In this document: positions 36,139 to 44,560 of the stretch, piece after piece | How positions within the stretch are numbered: the first letter of the stretch is position 1 | How the letters are laid out: every line of letters starts with the position of its first letter | Position numbers and translations under genes: made by a program | The notes under the pieces: generated by a model | What the model was told of the DNA's origin: nothing | Database searches by the model: none | The model's input: only the letters and a program-made list of their open reading frames with translations | Assembly (NCBI GenBank): GCA_017617445.1 | Contig: JAFZWE010000004.1 | Location: 1 to 64,000 of the forward strand | Source: Bacteroidales bacterium | GTDB lineage: Bacteria; Bacteroidota; Bacteroidia; Bacteroidales; WCHB1-69 | Direction of reading: 5' to 3' | Length of the DNA stretch: 64,000 bases

Positions 36139-38793
36139 TCAAAGACTACCCAAAATCTCCAGAAACTTCTCCTTGGTGTAGGCACCCTCCACCTCTCTGT
36201 CTTTGTACACCAGACAATAGCGATAATCGTTGCCGGCCTTGCTGGCCCAAAGGTTGCCCAACCTGATTTTCTTTTCCGCATCAAGATGGTCGCCTTTGGT
36301 TTCAAGCAGAATGATTTTGCCTTTTTTTGTTTTAATGATGAAATCAGGATAGTGGTTGATAAAACCATTGATGAAAAATCCTCTTTTCTCCACATTGCGG
36401 GTCCACCATTCTACGCTTTCAAGATTGGCTACATCGTTGATTACTCCTGCCTCAAAACCATTCACTGATTCTTCCTTGGTATGCAGCATTTTAGTGATGC
36501 CCTGCGAGGGAGACTGCAGGGTTATCTTGTTAGGTATGGAATAGTGCGGCTTCAAATAGATTTGGTCGGTGTCAAGTAAACGGCGGAACTCCTCTTCTTT
36601 GTACACATCCTCTAATTCCAATATTTTGTTTTTAATAATCAGGGTGTACTCATGAAGATGGCGCATAAAGTCTTCGATCATATCTTCAGAAAAACCATCA
36701 AACACTCGGGCAACGTAAGCTTGAATGTCTTTTTGGGTGAGCGGTATCATCTTGCCCATTTCATTGGCCACGATGGAAGCGCATCGCTGAACCTTGGCCT
36801 CCGCGTTTTCGGCCTGTCGGATATAATCCAAAATGTAGCTATAGGCAGCTCCTTTGACCTTTTCGTACCTCGGGGCATGTTCGTCGGTTTTCTCATCAAT
36901 ATCCACCTTATACATCGTTGTTTCAGCAGCGGCAAAATGAATTTGCGCTGGCTGTGCTGCCAACTTGAATTGCTTGAGCAAGTGCTGTCCTTCCAAACGT
37001 ATATCGTCAGGGCGCTCAAACAAGCTGCCTTGCGGGGAATCGTTTGGCATAAAAAACATTGGCAACTTCACCTGTTTGGCAGATTCTGCAAAGCAGGTTT
37101 GAATCGTAGCAGTTTTCACCGCCGGCGCAAGTTCGGGAACAATCATAAAATCATCGTCTGGGTTTTCCAATTGCTTGTTCATCTCATCAGCCTGCTTCTG
37201 CGCATTGTCTATGATTTCCGATACTGCAGTATGGCTGTTTTCGGGTTCAAAGACAACTTTATCAATGGTCGCTTCTGATGGATTGCAGGGCGCAGTGGGA
37301 TTGAATGTAATCTGTGAAATGTCAATTTCATCATCGGTTGCAGGCCCAGTTGGAGTCGGGTTGTCTTCCGGAAACAGTGTGGCTGGATTGACAACCGTGG
37401 CTTCTTCAGGTTGTGGAGTTGGTTCTGCCGCATCCACCGCACGGTAGTCCCTATCGGAAAAGCCGGCATGGTTCAAACCCTTCACTACATTGTCAAGCGT
37501 TTCCTGAAATTTGGCGGAAGCGGTCAGCACATAGCTCAAGTTGAGGATGTCGCTGTTGTTGCGTCTGGCGTAAGGCAACCGGAGCACTCGTCCCACAATC
37601 TGCTCCACATCCACGCTCGAAGATTTGTCGGCAAGCGATGCCAAGATGTAAGCAAACGGACAATCCCACCCCTCTTTTAAGGCATTCACCGTGATAATAT
37701 AACGCACAGGACAGGTCGGCGACATCAGGTCAATACCTTTCAGCTCGTCAATGTCGGCTGTCTTGATTTTGATCTGTTCCTCTGGAATTTTAAGTGCCAA
37801 CAGGGACTTTTTTACCTTTTCAAAAGTCTCTCGGTCATCGGCACCTGATAGTTTCGATTCTGCCTGGAACAGCACAATCGGGCGAATGTAGTTGCCGCTG
37901 GGATCCTGCTGTGCAGTCTGTTCCAGCATTCGCTGCAAATGCAAGGCCGAATCTATCACCTGTGATTTGGTGGTGTGGTTATACACAATGACCGGCAGTT
38001 TTACCATGTTGTTGCGTTTGAGTTCCAGTGCATCTGTAAAGCAGATGATGTTGCTGTTCTGTTTGGGAGTGGCGGTGAGGTCTATCACCAAAGATGGTTG
38101 CAAATCGTTGAGCATTTGCTCCGAAAGCTTAGAAACGGCATTGTGGCTTTCATCTACAATTACCAATGGATGAACGGCTTGCAAAACTTTCATCAGTTGC
38201 ACTTCGTCATCGCCTTCGAGCTGTGAGGAAACAAGCGGTGCAAAGGATTGTAAATAGCCGTTTTCCTGATACACTTTCCGGCCTTCTTTGTTGCTGGTGC
38301 GGAACGAATCAAACGACATCACCAAAATACAGAGGTTCTCCCGAACTGTGGTGAGAGTGAAGCCGTGTCCGGTAAGCGCTTGCTGTTTGTCGAAGATTTC
38401 CACGCGATTTTGAAAATCGGTGTCAATACGCTGGCGATACGGATGCTGTTTGTTGCGCAGGTTGCGGAGCGTTTGTTCCAAAATGGCATTGGAAGGCACC
38501 AGCCATACCACCACTTTGTACAGCGGATTGATGTGCGACATGGCCACTTTCAATGCAGCGGATGCGATGAAAGTCTTTCCACCGCCTGTGGGCACTTTGT
38601 GGCAGACGTGCGGAGCTCCTTTTACATTGTTTTTGTAGGGCTCGATGATGGTTCCCGGAAAAGGTGTGATGGGCGGATTGTTGGTCTGCCAAAATTCGCT
38701 GAATCCTGCCGCAATGTTATTGTTCTTGTCCACACACGCCAAAAAACGGTCGAGTGCGTCCAGATTGGTCTGTTGATATCCTTTGAGTTCCAT
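36139..38793 (-). CDS. Type III restriction enzyme, Res subunit (helicase-nuclease)
   Basis: 884 residues. The SF2 helicase has motif I PTGGGKT (68-74), motif II VDESHN, motif III DLTATPK and motif VI QIVGRVLRLPYARR. A long middle region follows. The C-terminal PD-(D/E)xK nuclease is seen in YPDFIIKTKKGKIILLETKG. With Mod it forms the ATP-dependent complex that cuts DNA 25-27 bp from pairs of unmodified sites. The start lies 2 bases after the mod stop, so the pair is translationally linked. No frameshift or truncation was seen, so the enzyme looks functional. Confidence 0.92.
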   Translation of the reverse strand: MELKGYQQTNLDALDRFLACVDKNNNIAAGFSEFWQTNNPPITPFPGTIIEPYKNNVKGAPHVCHKVPTGGGKTFIASAALKVAMSHINPLYKVVVWLVPSNAILEQTLRNLRNKQHPYRQRIDTDFQNRVEIFDKQQALTGHGFTLTTVRENLCILVMSFDSFRTSNKEGRKVYQENGYLQSFAPLVSSQLEGDDEVQLMKVLQAVHPLVIVDESHNAVSKLSEQMLNDLQPSLVIDLTATPKQNSNIICFTDALELKRNNMVKLPVIVYNHTTKSQVIDSALHLQRMLEQTAQQDPSGNYIRPIVLFQAESKLSGADDRETFEKVKKSLLALKIPEEQIKIKTADIDELKGIDLMSPTCPVRYIITVNALKEGWDCPFAYILASLADKSSSVDVEQIVGRVLRLPYARRNNSDILNLSYVLTASAKFQETLDNVVKGLNHAGFSDRDYRAVDAAEPTPQPEEATVVNPATLFPEDNPTPTGPATDDEIDISQITFNPTAPCNPSEATIDKVVFEPENSHTAVSEIIDNAQKQADEMNKQLENPDDDFMIVPELAPAVKTATIQTCFAESAKQVKLPMFFMPNDSPQGSLFERPDDIRLEGQHLLKQFKLAAQPAQIHFAAAETTMYKVDIDEKTDEHAPRYEKVKGAAYSYILDYIRQAENAEAKVQRCASIVANEMGKMIPLTQKDIQAYVARVFDGFSEDMIEDFMRHLHEYTLIIKNKILELEDVYKEEEFRRLLDTDQIYLKPHYSIPNKITLQSPSQGITKMLHTKEESVNGFEAGVINDVANLESVEWWTRNVEKRGFFINGFINHYPDFIIKTKKGKIILLETKGDHLDAEKKIRLGNLWASKAGNDYRYCLVYKDREVEGAYTKEKFLEILGSL

Positions 38794-38795
38794 GA

Positions 38796-40445
38796 TTATA
38801 CGCGCTTAATATCTCGTGGAATTTTCTTAAATCTAATGTTCAATTTCAGCATTTCTTCCTCCGTCAGCACACAGCGGTCGGCGTAAATGATATACATCTC
38901 TGCACGGTCTTGTTCCGTGAAAGTGTTGAGAAAATCCCAGTCCAAACAAGTTTCTTTCCCTTTGATGTAGTAGAAATAGTAGTTGTTGTGCTGGTGGGTG
39001 CCCAAAAAATACGGGTGGGTAGAGACGCGATTCATCGCGTCTACATCTGTTGCCGGATATGGCGAATTGGTCTCGCTGAACCATAGATAGCGACGGATTT
39101 GTTCGGTATCGGCATTGTCGTTGAGGTTGCCCGTGGCGGGGTCGAAGATGGTTTCGCCCAGTTCGTAGAAATCGAAACTGCCACCGGTGCCCTCCACGGC
39201 GGGCGCTGAGCCTGTCGAAGCGCCGTACCCTTTCATCACGCGGCGCACACGTTCGGCGGTGATGTTTTCGGCATAGTCGCACATCTCGCAGAGAATGAAC
39301 TTGCGGTGACCGCCATCCTGCTTGTTTAAGTTTAGGACGGCGTGAGCTGTGGTGCCGGAACCGGCGAAACTGTCGAGGATGATGGAATCTTTTTCGCAAA
39401 GGAAATTAATGATGTATTGAATTAAAGATGGACTTTTAGGGAACTCAAATACATCTTTTTTGCCAAAAATGCGAGTCAAAAGCTTTCCTGCTTCTTCTGT
39501 GGTATCTACACCAACGCTTTCATCGATTAGATTTGGTGGAACCTCAGGGTCATAATTGCTTTTTTTATAAGAGAGAACGAGGTCTTTTGAGCAGTTAATT
39601 TTAGTTTGTTTTTCCAATTCTTCGTATAGTTTACTTTGAGTCCATATAAAACGATTTTCAAATACCGCCTCGTTCGTATTAATTCCGTCTTTAATGATTA
39701 CATCATTTAACAGAGTATTTGGATATTGCGCAGTCCCATAGATCCCAGCCTTTATTGTGCCGTTTTTTAATTTAAAGTTGATAGAACCTATAGGAAACTC
39801 AAGGCACTTGATGGTGTTTTGAGGCTTTATGAGAGGGTCGTCGCTTTTACTTATCTTTTGTGTTCCTTTATATTTAAAACTATTTTTGTGCTTTTCATAT
39901 CCAAGGATGTACTCGACATTTCTCTTGATTTTGTGAGATAGATTCGGAGGTGTAGCTGATTTGAACCACTGCCACTGACCCACAAAATTTGCTCTTCCAA
40001 ATATCTCATCACTGATTAATCGTAATGTGGCTATTTCATTTTCGTCAATGCTAATGAAGATGGCTCCGTCATCAGAAAGCAATTTTTGTAAGAGTGTAAG
40101 TCTTGGATACATCATACAAAGCCATTTATCATGTCTGGATAAATCATCTAATTCTGCACCAACAATTTTGCCAAGCCATTTGCGAATGTGTGGATCGTTC
40201 ACATTGTCGTTGTAAACCCAATTCTCGTTTCCCGTATTATATGGTGGATCAATGTAAATACACTTTATTTTTCCTTCGTACTGCGGGAGTAATGCTTTCA
40301 GGGCTTCGAGGTTGTCGCCGTGAATAATCATGTTGCCAGAGTCAGGGGTATCTCCAAAAGTGTATTTGCGGTCAAGCACCCTGTACGGCACCTCCAAATG
40401 GTGCGAAACCACTTTGTCTTTTCCAATCCAATTCAGTGTGGGCAA
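38796..40445 (-). CDS. Type III DNA adenine methyltransferase, Mod subunit
   Basis: 549 residues from a TTG at 40445, preceded by AAGGAGG and giving the family-like start PTLNWIGKDKVVSHHLEVPY. An in-frame TTG at 40571 would add 42 residues that overlap the structured leader; I prefer the shorter form. Motif IV DPPYNTG comes before motif I (SFAGSGTTAHAVLNL), the beta-class order, with the target-recognition domain between. It methylates adenine in one strand of an asymmetric site. The central third (about 39380-40240) is clearly AT-richer than both ends. Two palindromes (39020-39044, 39202-39224) are embedded in frame in the C-terminal domain, encoding DAMNRVST and GASTGSAP. Confidence 0.88.
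   Translation of the reverse strand: MPTLNWIGKDKVVSHHLEVPYRVLDRKYTFGDTPDSGNMIIHGDNLEALKALLPQYEGKIKCIYIDPPYNTGNENWVYNDNVNDPHIRKWLGKIVGAELDDLSRHDKWLCMMYPRLTLLQKLLSDDGAIFISIDENEIATLRLISDEIFGRANFVGQWQWFKSATPPNLSHKIKRNVEYILGYEKHKNSFKYKGTQKISKSDDPLIKPQNTIKCLEFPIGSINFKLKNGTIKAGIYGTAQYPNTLLNDVIIKDGINTNEAVFENRFIWTQSKLYEELEKQTKINCSKDLVLSYKKSNYDPEVPPNLIDESVGVDTTEEAGKLLTRIFGKKDVFEFPKSPSLIQYIINFLCEKDSIILDSFAGSGTTAHAVLNLNKQDGGHRKFILCEMCDYAENITAERVRRVMKGYGASTGSAPAVEGTGGSFDFYELGETIFDPATGNLNDNADTEQIRRYLWFSETNSPYPATDVDAMNRVSTHPYFLGTHQHNNYYFYYIKGKETCLDWDFLNTFTEQDRAEMYIIYADRCVLTEEEMLKLNIRFKKIPRDIKRV
39020..39044. repeat. Palindromic element inside mod (AGACGCGA/TCGCGTCT)
   Basis: An 8-bp stem with a 4-base loop (39023-39042), embedded in frame in mod and encoding part of DAMNRVSTH. 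It resembles dispersed palindromic repeats found in many genomes; other copies were not seen in this window. Confidence 0.6.
39202..39224. repeat. REP-like palindrome inside mod (GGCGCT/AGCGCC)
   Basis: A 6-bp stem enclosing GAGCCTGTCGA, a loop that matches the widespread TTCGACAGGCTCAG dispersed repeat. It is read in frame as part of GASTGSAPAV. Confidence 0.65.
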
Positions 40446-40755
40446 ATGGTCCTCCTTTCCAAATGTCTTTCCACTCCCATTCCCATAAGCCCCAAAAGAA
40501 AAAGCGTGGCTCTTTCGCTTGTATGCTTGTCTAGAACTGAAGGTTCCGCCAAGAACCTGGACGATAAACAAGCACGAAACAGCTCACGCTATGCGTGAAC
40601 TTATTTGCTAGCTTATTCTCTCGTCTTAAAAATTTGGCGGATTCTCAGTTCGAGAATAAGAGCGTAAAGCTCAGTTAATATGTGTTGTTATTCTATTTTT
40701 GTGTTTTTATCTTTGTTTTATGCTGTTTTTGGTTTGAATTATTCAAAAATCAGCG
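40446..40755 (-). promoter_or_regulatory. Long structured 5' leader of mod-res
   Basis: About 310 bases separate the -7 motif from the preferred mod start. Inverted repeats GAACTGAAGGTTCCGCCAA (40534-40552) and TTGGCGGATTCTCAGTTC (40634-40651) enclose 81 bases. A second pair, CTTATTCTC (40612-40620) with GAGAATAAG (40652-40660), interlocks with the first in pseudoknot topology. A small hairpin CACGC-TAT-GCGTG lies in between. No protein-coding gene is apparent in 40572-40879. Function unknown; a regulatory RNA structure or invertible segment are both possible. Confidence 0.5.
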
Positions 40756-40764
40756 GCAAAAATA
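40756..40764 (-). promoter_or_regulatory. -7 promoter motif for mod-res
   Basis: TATTTTTGC on the minus strand, the only canonical motif found upstream of mod on that strand. Confidence 0.6.
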
Positions 40765-40879
40765 GGAATTTTTTTCCGAATAATGCTAAAAATATGCAGA
40801 AATGGCTTTGCAGAGTTTTTTTGTTTCCTCTTTTCAGAACCCTTTAAAAATTGTTTCACCTATTTTGGAAAATATTATG

Positions 40880-40888
40880 TATTTTTGC
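40880..40888 (+). promoter_or_regulatory. -7 promoter motif for hicB-hicA
   Basis: TATTTTTGC, 20 bases before the hicB ATG. A second possible plus-strand motif (TATCTTTG) lies at 40708-40715. Confidence 0.65.
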
Positions 40889-40907
40889 AAAGCGAAAACA
40901 AACACCG

Positions 40908-41261
40908 ATGAATAGTAAAAGTAATACCGAATACCGTTTTATAATAGAGTATTACATCTTTCGCGAAGGCGAAAATTTGATAGCTTATTGTCCCTCACTC
41001 GATATCAGCACCTCGGGCAAGGATTATGGAGATGCCGTCAAGAACTTTTACGAGCGGTTCCAAATATACGTCGAAACCTGCTTGGAAATGGGTACACTTT
41101 GGGATGACTTACGTGACCATGGCTGGAAAGTCACTGAAAAGAACCTTACCCCACCGTCTTTCAATCACCTTGTCCGTAAACCTGAAGTCTCCAAACTTCT
41201 TGGCGGCCACATTAGTTATGAAAAGGTCTCTGCTCCAATGCGCATAGCTGCAATGGCATAA
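40908..41261 (+). CDS. hicB: HicB-family antitoxin
   Basis: 117 residues from the ATG after the promoter; the upstream in-frame ATG at 40851 precedes the -7 motif. Residues about 10-55 (YRFIIEYYIFREGENLIAYC, PSLDISTSGKDYGDAVKNF) form the degenerate RNase H-like HicB fold. The C-terminal part is not an obvious HTH. It lies 4 bases upstream of hicA and should neutralise it. Confidence 0.82.
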   Translation: MNSKSNTEYRFIIEYYIFREGENLIAYCPSLDISTSGKDYGDAVKNFYERFQIYVETCLEMGTLWDDLRDHGWKVTEKNLTPPSFNHLVRKPEVSKLLGGHISYEKVSAPMRIAAMA

Positions 41262-41265
41262 GGGT

Positions 41266-41499
41266 ATGAAGAGGTTGTCGAACATCACTGTCAAGGAATT
41301 TCGCGACTTGCTGCTTCGTTTGGGATTGCAACCATTGCGGACATCTGGCGGACATGAGATATGGATAAAGCCCAGCTTGCGACGTGCCATTGTATTCCAA
41401 ACCCATGTTGAGCCCATCCCAGAGTTCATTGTACGAAACACCATCCGCGACCTCGGAATGACTCGTCAAGAATTTTTGGAGATTTTGGAATCACTGTAA
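41266..41499 (+). CDS. hicA: HicA-family mRNA interferase toxin
   Basis: 77 residues. The dsRBD-like HicA pattern is clear: TVKEFRDLLLRLGLQPLRTSGGHEIW, with the catalytic His in GGHEIW, then THVEPIPEFIVRNTIRDLGM and EFLEIL. HicA cleaves mRNA and is inhibited by HicB. The gene order hicB-hicA and 4-base gap suggest cotranscription. It closes the accessory block that starts at the repeat copies. Confidence 0.88.
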   Translation: MKRLSNITVKEFRDLLLRLGLQPLRTSGGHEIWIKPSLRRAIVFQTHVEPIPEFIVRNTIRDLGMTRQEFLEILESL

Positions 41500-41593
41500 G
41501 AGTGGGGTGTTCTCTAACCATTGTTGAGGCATGTAAGTGCGTTCTCTCAAGCCATTGAATATGCAAATTTAAGCGTTGCATCGGATTTTTCCG

Positions 41594-41602
41594 TATTTTT
41601 GC
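41594..41602 (+). promoter_or_regulatory. -7 promoter motif for the GH92 gene
   Basis: TATTTTTGC, 20 bases before the ATG at 41622. Confidence 0.7.
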
Positions 41603-41621
41603 AACCCTTAAATCAAACCTG

Positions 41622-44555
41622 ATGAAACATAATATTTTCCGCCTTTTGTGTTTGCTGCTTCTGTTGCCCGCTGTCTCGGTGGCGCAGAATAACTACACCC
41701 AGTATGTCAACCCCTTCGTCGGTACCGACGCGCATGGGCACACCTTCCCCGGCGCGCTTGTTCCCTTCGGGGCCGTCCAACTCAGTCCCGATACACGTCT
41801 CTCCGGGTGGGACGGCTGCTCGGGCTACCACTATAGCGACAATGTGGTGTACGGCTTCTCCCATACCCACCTCAGCGGCACCGGCTGCTCCGACTACGGC
41901 GACATTCTCGTGATGCCTTTCTCTGGTGAGGGCTCCCCGGTCAACACCCGCTACTGCTCGAAATTCTCCCACCAGCGCGAAACTGCCTCGCCGGGCTACT
42001 ACTCCGTGCAGCTCGACGGCCCTAACGTGTTCGCCGAACTGACCGCCACCACCCACGTCGGCGTCCATCGCTATACCTTCGCCAACGACGGCCAGCCCCA
42101 CGGCATCGTCATTGACTTGGCGCACCGCGACATCGTTGTGGATAGCTACATTGAACGTATCAACAACCAGGAGTTTGTGGGGTATCGCGTCTCCAATGCC
42201 TGGAGCGAAAACCAACACGCCTGTTTTTGCATGCGCCTCTCGCAGCCTGTGACCCGCATTCAGCTCTACCGCGATTCCACCATGATGCGCACCATCGACA
42301 AATTGCAAGGCGGCCACATCAAAGCCGTGCTCTATTTCAACGCGGATGTGACCGAAGTGGTGCTCAATGTGGGCATCTCCGCCGTGGACATGGACGGTGC
42401 CCGCAAAAATCTGTCGGAAACTCCCGATTTTGATTTCAACAAAGTACGCCAACAAGCCACCGCTGCCTGGGAAAAAGAACTCGGCAAGATTGAGGTAAAA
42501 GGTACGGAAGAAAACAAACGGATTTTCTACACCGCTTTGTATCACTGCTTTACATCACCCTACGAGTTCTCGGATGTGGACGGCCGCTACCGTGGACAAG
42601 ATGGAAACATCCATCAAGGCGACGGACACAAAGTCTATACGGTCTTCTCGCTGTGGGACACCTACCGAGCCCTGCACCCGCTGCTCAATCTCATCGACCG
42701 CGAGCGCACCAACGATTTCCTCAACACCTTCCTGTTGGCTTACCGACAGGGTGGCCAGCTGCCCATGTGGGAACTCTCGGCCTACGAAACTTGGTGCATG
42801 ATCGGTTATCACGCCGTCCCCGTGATTTTGGATGCAAGTCGCAAAGGAATAGGGGATTACGACAAGAAGAAAATGTTGGAGGCGATGGTGAGTTCTGCAC
42901 GACTCCCGAAATTGGGCCGACCCGAATTTGAGAAATACGATTATATCCCCGCTGACAAAGAGCACGAGTCGGTATCCAAAACACTGGAATATTGTTTTGA
43001 TGACTGGTGCATTTACCAGTATGCCAATGATTTGGGTGATTATAATACAGCTTACGACTTTTACTTGCGCTGTCTGAATTACCGCAATATTGTGGATGAG
43101 AACGGCTTTATGCACCCGCGCAGCAACGGGGCCTTCATCCAGCCGTTTGATCCGGCGGAGGTGAACAATCACTTTACGGAAGCCAACTCATGGCAATATT
43201 CCACCTACGTGCCGCACGATTTCAGCAACTACATATTGCAGGCGGGCGGGAAACAACGTGTGACCGAGATGCTGGATTCCCTTTTCTTTGGCTCGGCAAA
43301 GATGACCGGCCGTGAGCAGGTGGACCTCACCGGCATCATCGGGCAATATGCGCACGGCAACGAGCCCGGCCACCATGCGCCTTACCTGTACAACTATGTC
43401 GGTCAGCCGTGGAAAACGCAGCAGGTGGTGCGCCGCATTCTTTCCGAACTCTACACCGACGCCCCCGACGGGCTGTGCGGCAACGAGGACTGCGGACAAA
43501 TGTCGGCATGGTACGTCATGAGCGCCATGGGCTTCTACACCATCGCCCCAGGAAGCAATCGATATGACCTCGGCTCCCCGATTTTCGACGAGGTGAAGAT
43601 GCATCTCGAAAATGGAAAGACGTTTACCATTATCTGCAAAAATCAAAGCAAGGAAAATATTTATATACAAGCAGTTAAGAAGAATGGGAAGGAATATCAT
43701 TTTCCATGGATTAGGTATGACAAAATTGCTGATGGCGACACTTTTGAGTTGGTGATGGGCTCCACTCCTAATCAAGAGGCTCTGCCGTATGAGACGTACA
43801 GTAGCACTTGTGGCCGTTATTATAATGTGGCCGCCGCCATCGTGCCTGTATTTGGCAGTAGCGAAAGCGTATTCCGCGACAAAATGACCGTATCCATCCA
43901 TCCTGGTGACCGCTATCTCCAAAAGCCTGAGCAAAAAATTTACTATCGAACCTCCGCCGATGATTTCTCAAAAGTGCATCGTTACAAGAAACCTTTCACC
44001 ATCAGCGAAACGACAACGATAAAAGCGTGGTCTGAACAAAACACCATGCTGACCAGTGCCGTATCGGAGGCTACCTATGTTAAGTTTGTGAAGGATAAGA
44101 AGATAGAATACATCAGTCACTACAATCCGCAGTACACGGCCGGTGGCGACGAAGGACTGATTGACGGCATCCGCGGCAATGTGAAGTGGCGGCTCGGCGG
44201 CTGGCAGGGCTTCCAAGGCCAGGATTTTGAGGCTGTGGTGGACCTCTGGTCGGTGAAGGAGGTGCATGAGGTGTCAGTCGGCTTTTTGGAGGATATCCGT
44301 GCCTGGATCTGGTTCCCGACCGAGCTGATTGTGGAGGTGTCGGAAGACGGCGAGCATTTTGTTCCCTTCGGCACGTACCAAAACAACGGCCCCACAGATG
44401 ACTATACGGAGAAAGTGGAAGACTTTACAGTAAAAGGGTCTGCCAAAGCACGTTACGTCCGCATCAAGGCCAAAAATTTTGGTAAAATTCCCGAGTGGCA
44501 CCTTGGTGCCGGCGGCGATGCCCACATCTTTATTGATGAGATTGTAGTGGAGTAA
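41622..44555 (+). CDS. Secreted GH92-family alpha-mannosidase with C-terminal carbohydrate-binding-like domains
   Basis: 977 residues. Signal peptide 1-21 (ending VSVAQ). GH92 covers about 25-735: NPFVGTDAHGHTFPGALVPFG, FSHTHLSGTGCSDYGDILVM, SLWDTYRALHPL, HGNEPGHHAPYLYNYVGQPW and LCGNEDCGQMSAWYVMSAMG are family hallmarks, the last two in the calcium-dependent active-site region. A chitobiase-C/FN3-associated module (about 770-825) and an F5/8 type C-like module (about 850-977) follow. Family members remove alpha-mannose from N-glycans or mannans in the periplasm or at the surface. It is larger than single-domain GH92 proteins because of these two modules. No SusCD pair is nearby. Confidence 0.93.
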   Translation: MKHNIFRLLCLLLLLPAVSVAQNNYTQYVNPFVGTDAHGHTFPGALVPFGAVQLSPDTRLSGWDGCSGYHYSDNVVYGFSHTHLSGTGCSDYGDILVMPFSGEGSPVNTRYCSKFSHQRETASPGYYSVQLDGPNVFAELTATTHVGVHRYTFANDGQPHGIVIDLAHRDIVVDSYIERINNQEFVGYRVSNAWSENQHACFCMRLSQPVTRIQLYRDSTMMRTIDKLQGGHIKAVLYFNADVTEVVLNVGISAVDMDGARKNLSETPDFDFNKVRQQATAAWEKELGKIEVKGTEENKRIFYTALYHCFTSPYEFSDVDGRYRGQDGNIHQGDGHKVYTVFSLWDTYRALHPLLNLIDRERTNDFLNTFLLAYRQGGQLPMWELSAYETWCMIGYHAVPVILDASRKGIGDYDKKKMLEAMVSSARLPKLGRPEFEKYDYIPADKEHESVSKTLEYCFDDWCIYQYANDLGDYNTAYDFYLRCLNYRNIVDENGFMHPRSNGAFIQPFDPAEVNNHFTEANSWQYSTYVPHDFSNYILQAGGKQRVTEMLDSLFFGSAKMTGREQVDLTGIIGQYAHGNEPGHHAPYLYNYVGQPWKTQQVVRRILSELYTDAPDGLCGNEDCGQMSAWYVMSAMGFYTIAPGSNRYDLGSPIFDEVKMHLENGKTFTIICKNQSKENIYIQAVKKNGKEYHFPWIRYDKIADGDTFELVMGSTPNQEALPYETYSSTCGRYYNVAAAIVPVFGSSESVFRDKMTVSIHPGDRYLQKPEQKIYYRTSADDFSKVHRYKKPFTISETTTIKAWSEQNTMLTSAVSEATYVKFVKDKKIEYISHYNPQYTAGGDEGLIDGIRGNVKWRLGGWQGFQGQDFEAVVDLWSVKEVHEVSVGFLEDIRAWIWFPTELIVEVSEDGEHFVPFGTYQNNGPTDDYTEKVEDFTVKGSAKARYVRIKAKNFGKIPEWHLGAGGDAHIFIDEIVVE

Positions 44556-44560
44556 GCATT

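Noticed and set aside
40446..40571. 42-residue N-terminal extension of Mod from an upstream TTG
   Set aside because: The extension lies in the structured leader and has no family similarity, whereas the TTG at 40445 follows AAGGAGG and gives a typical Mod N-terminus. Not fully excluded.
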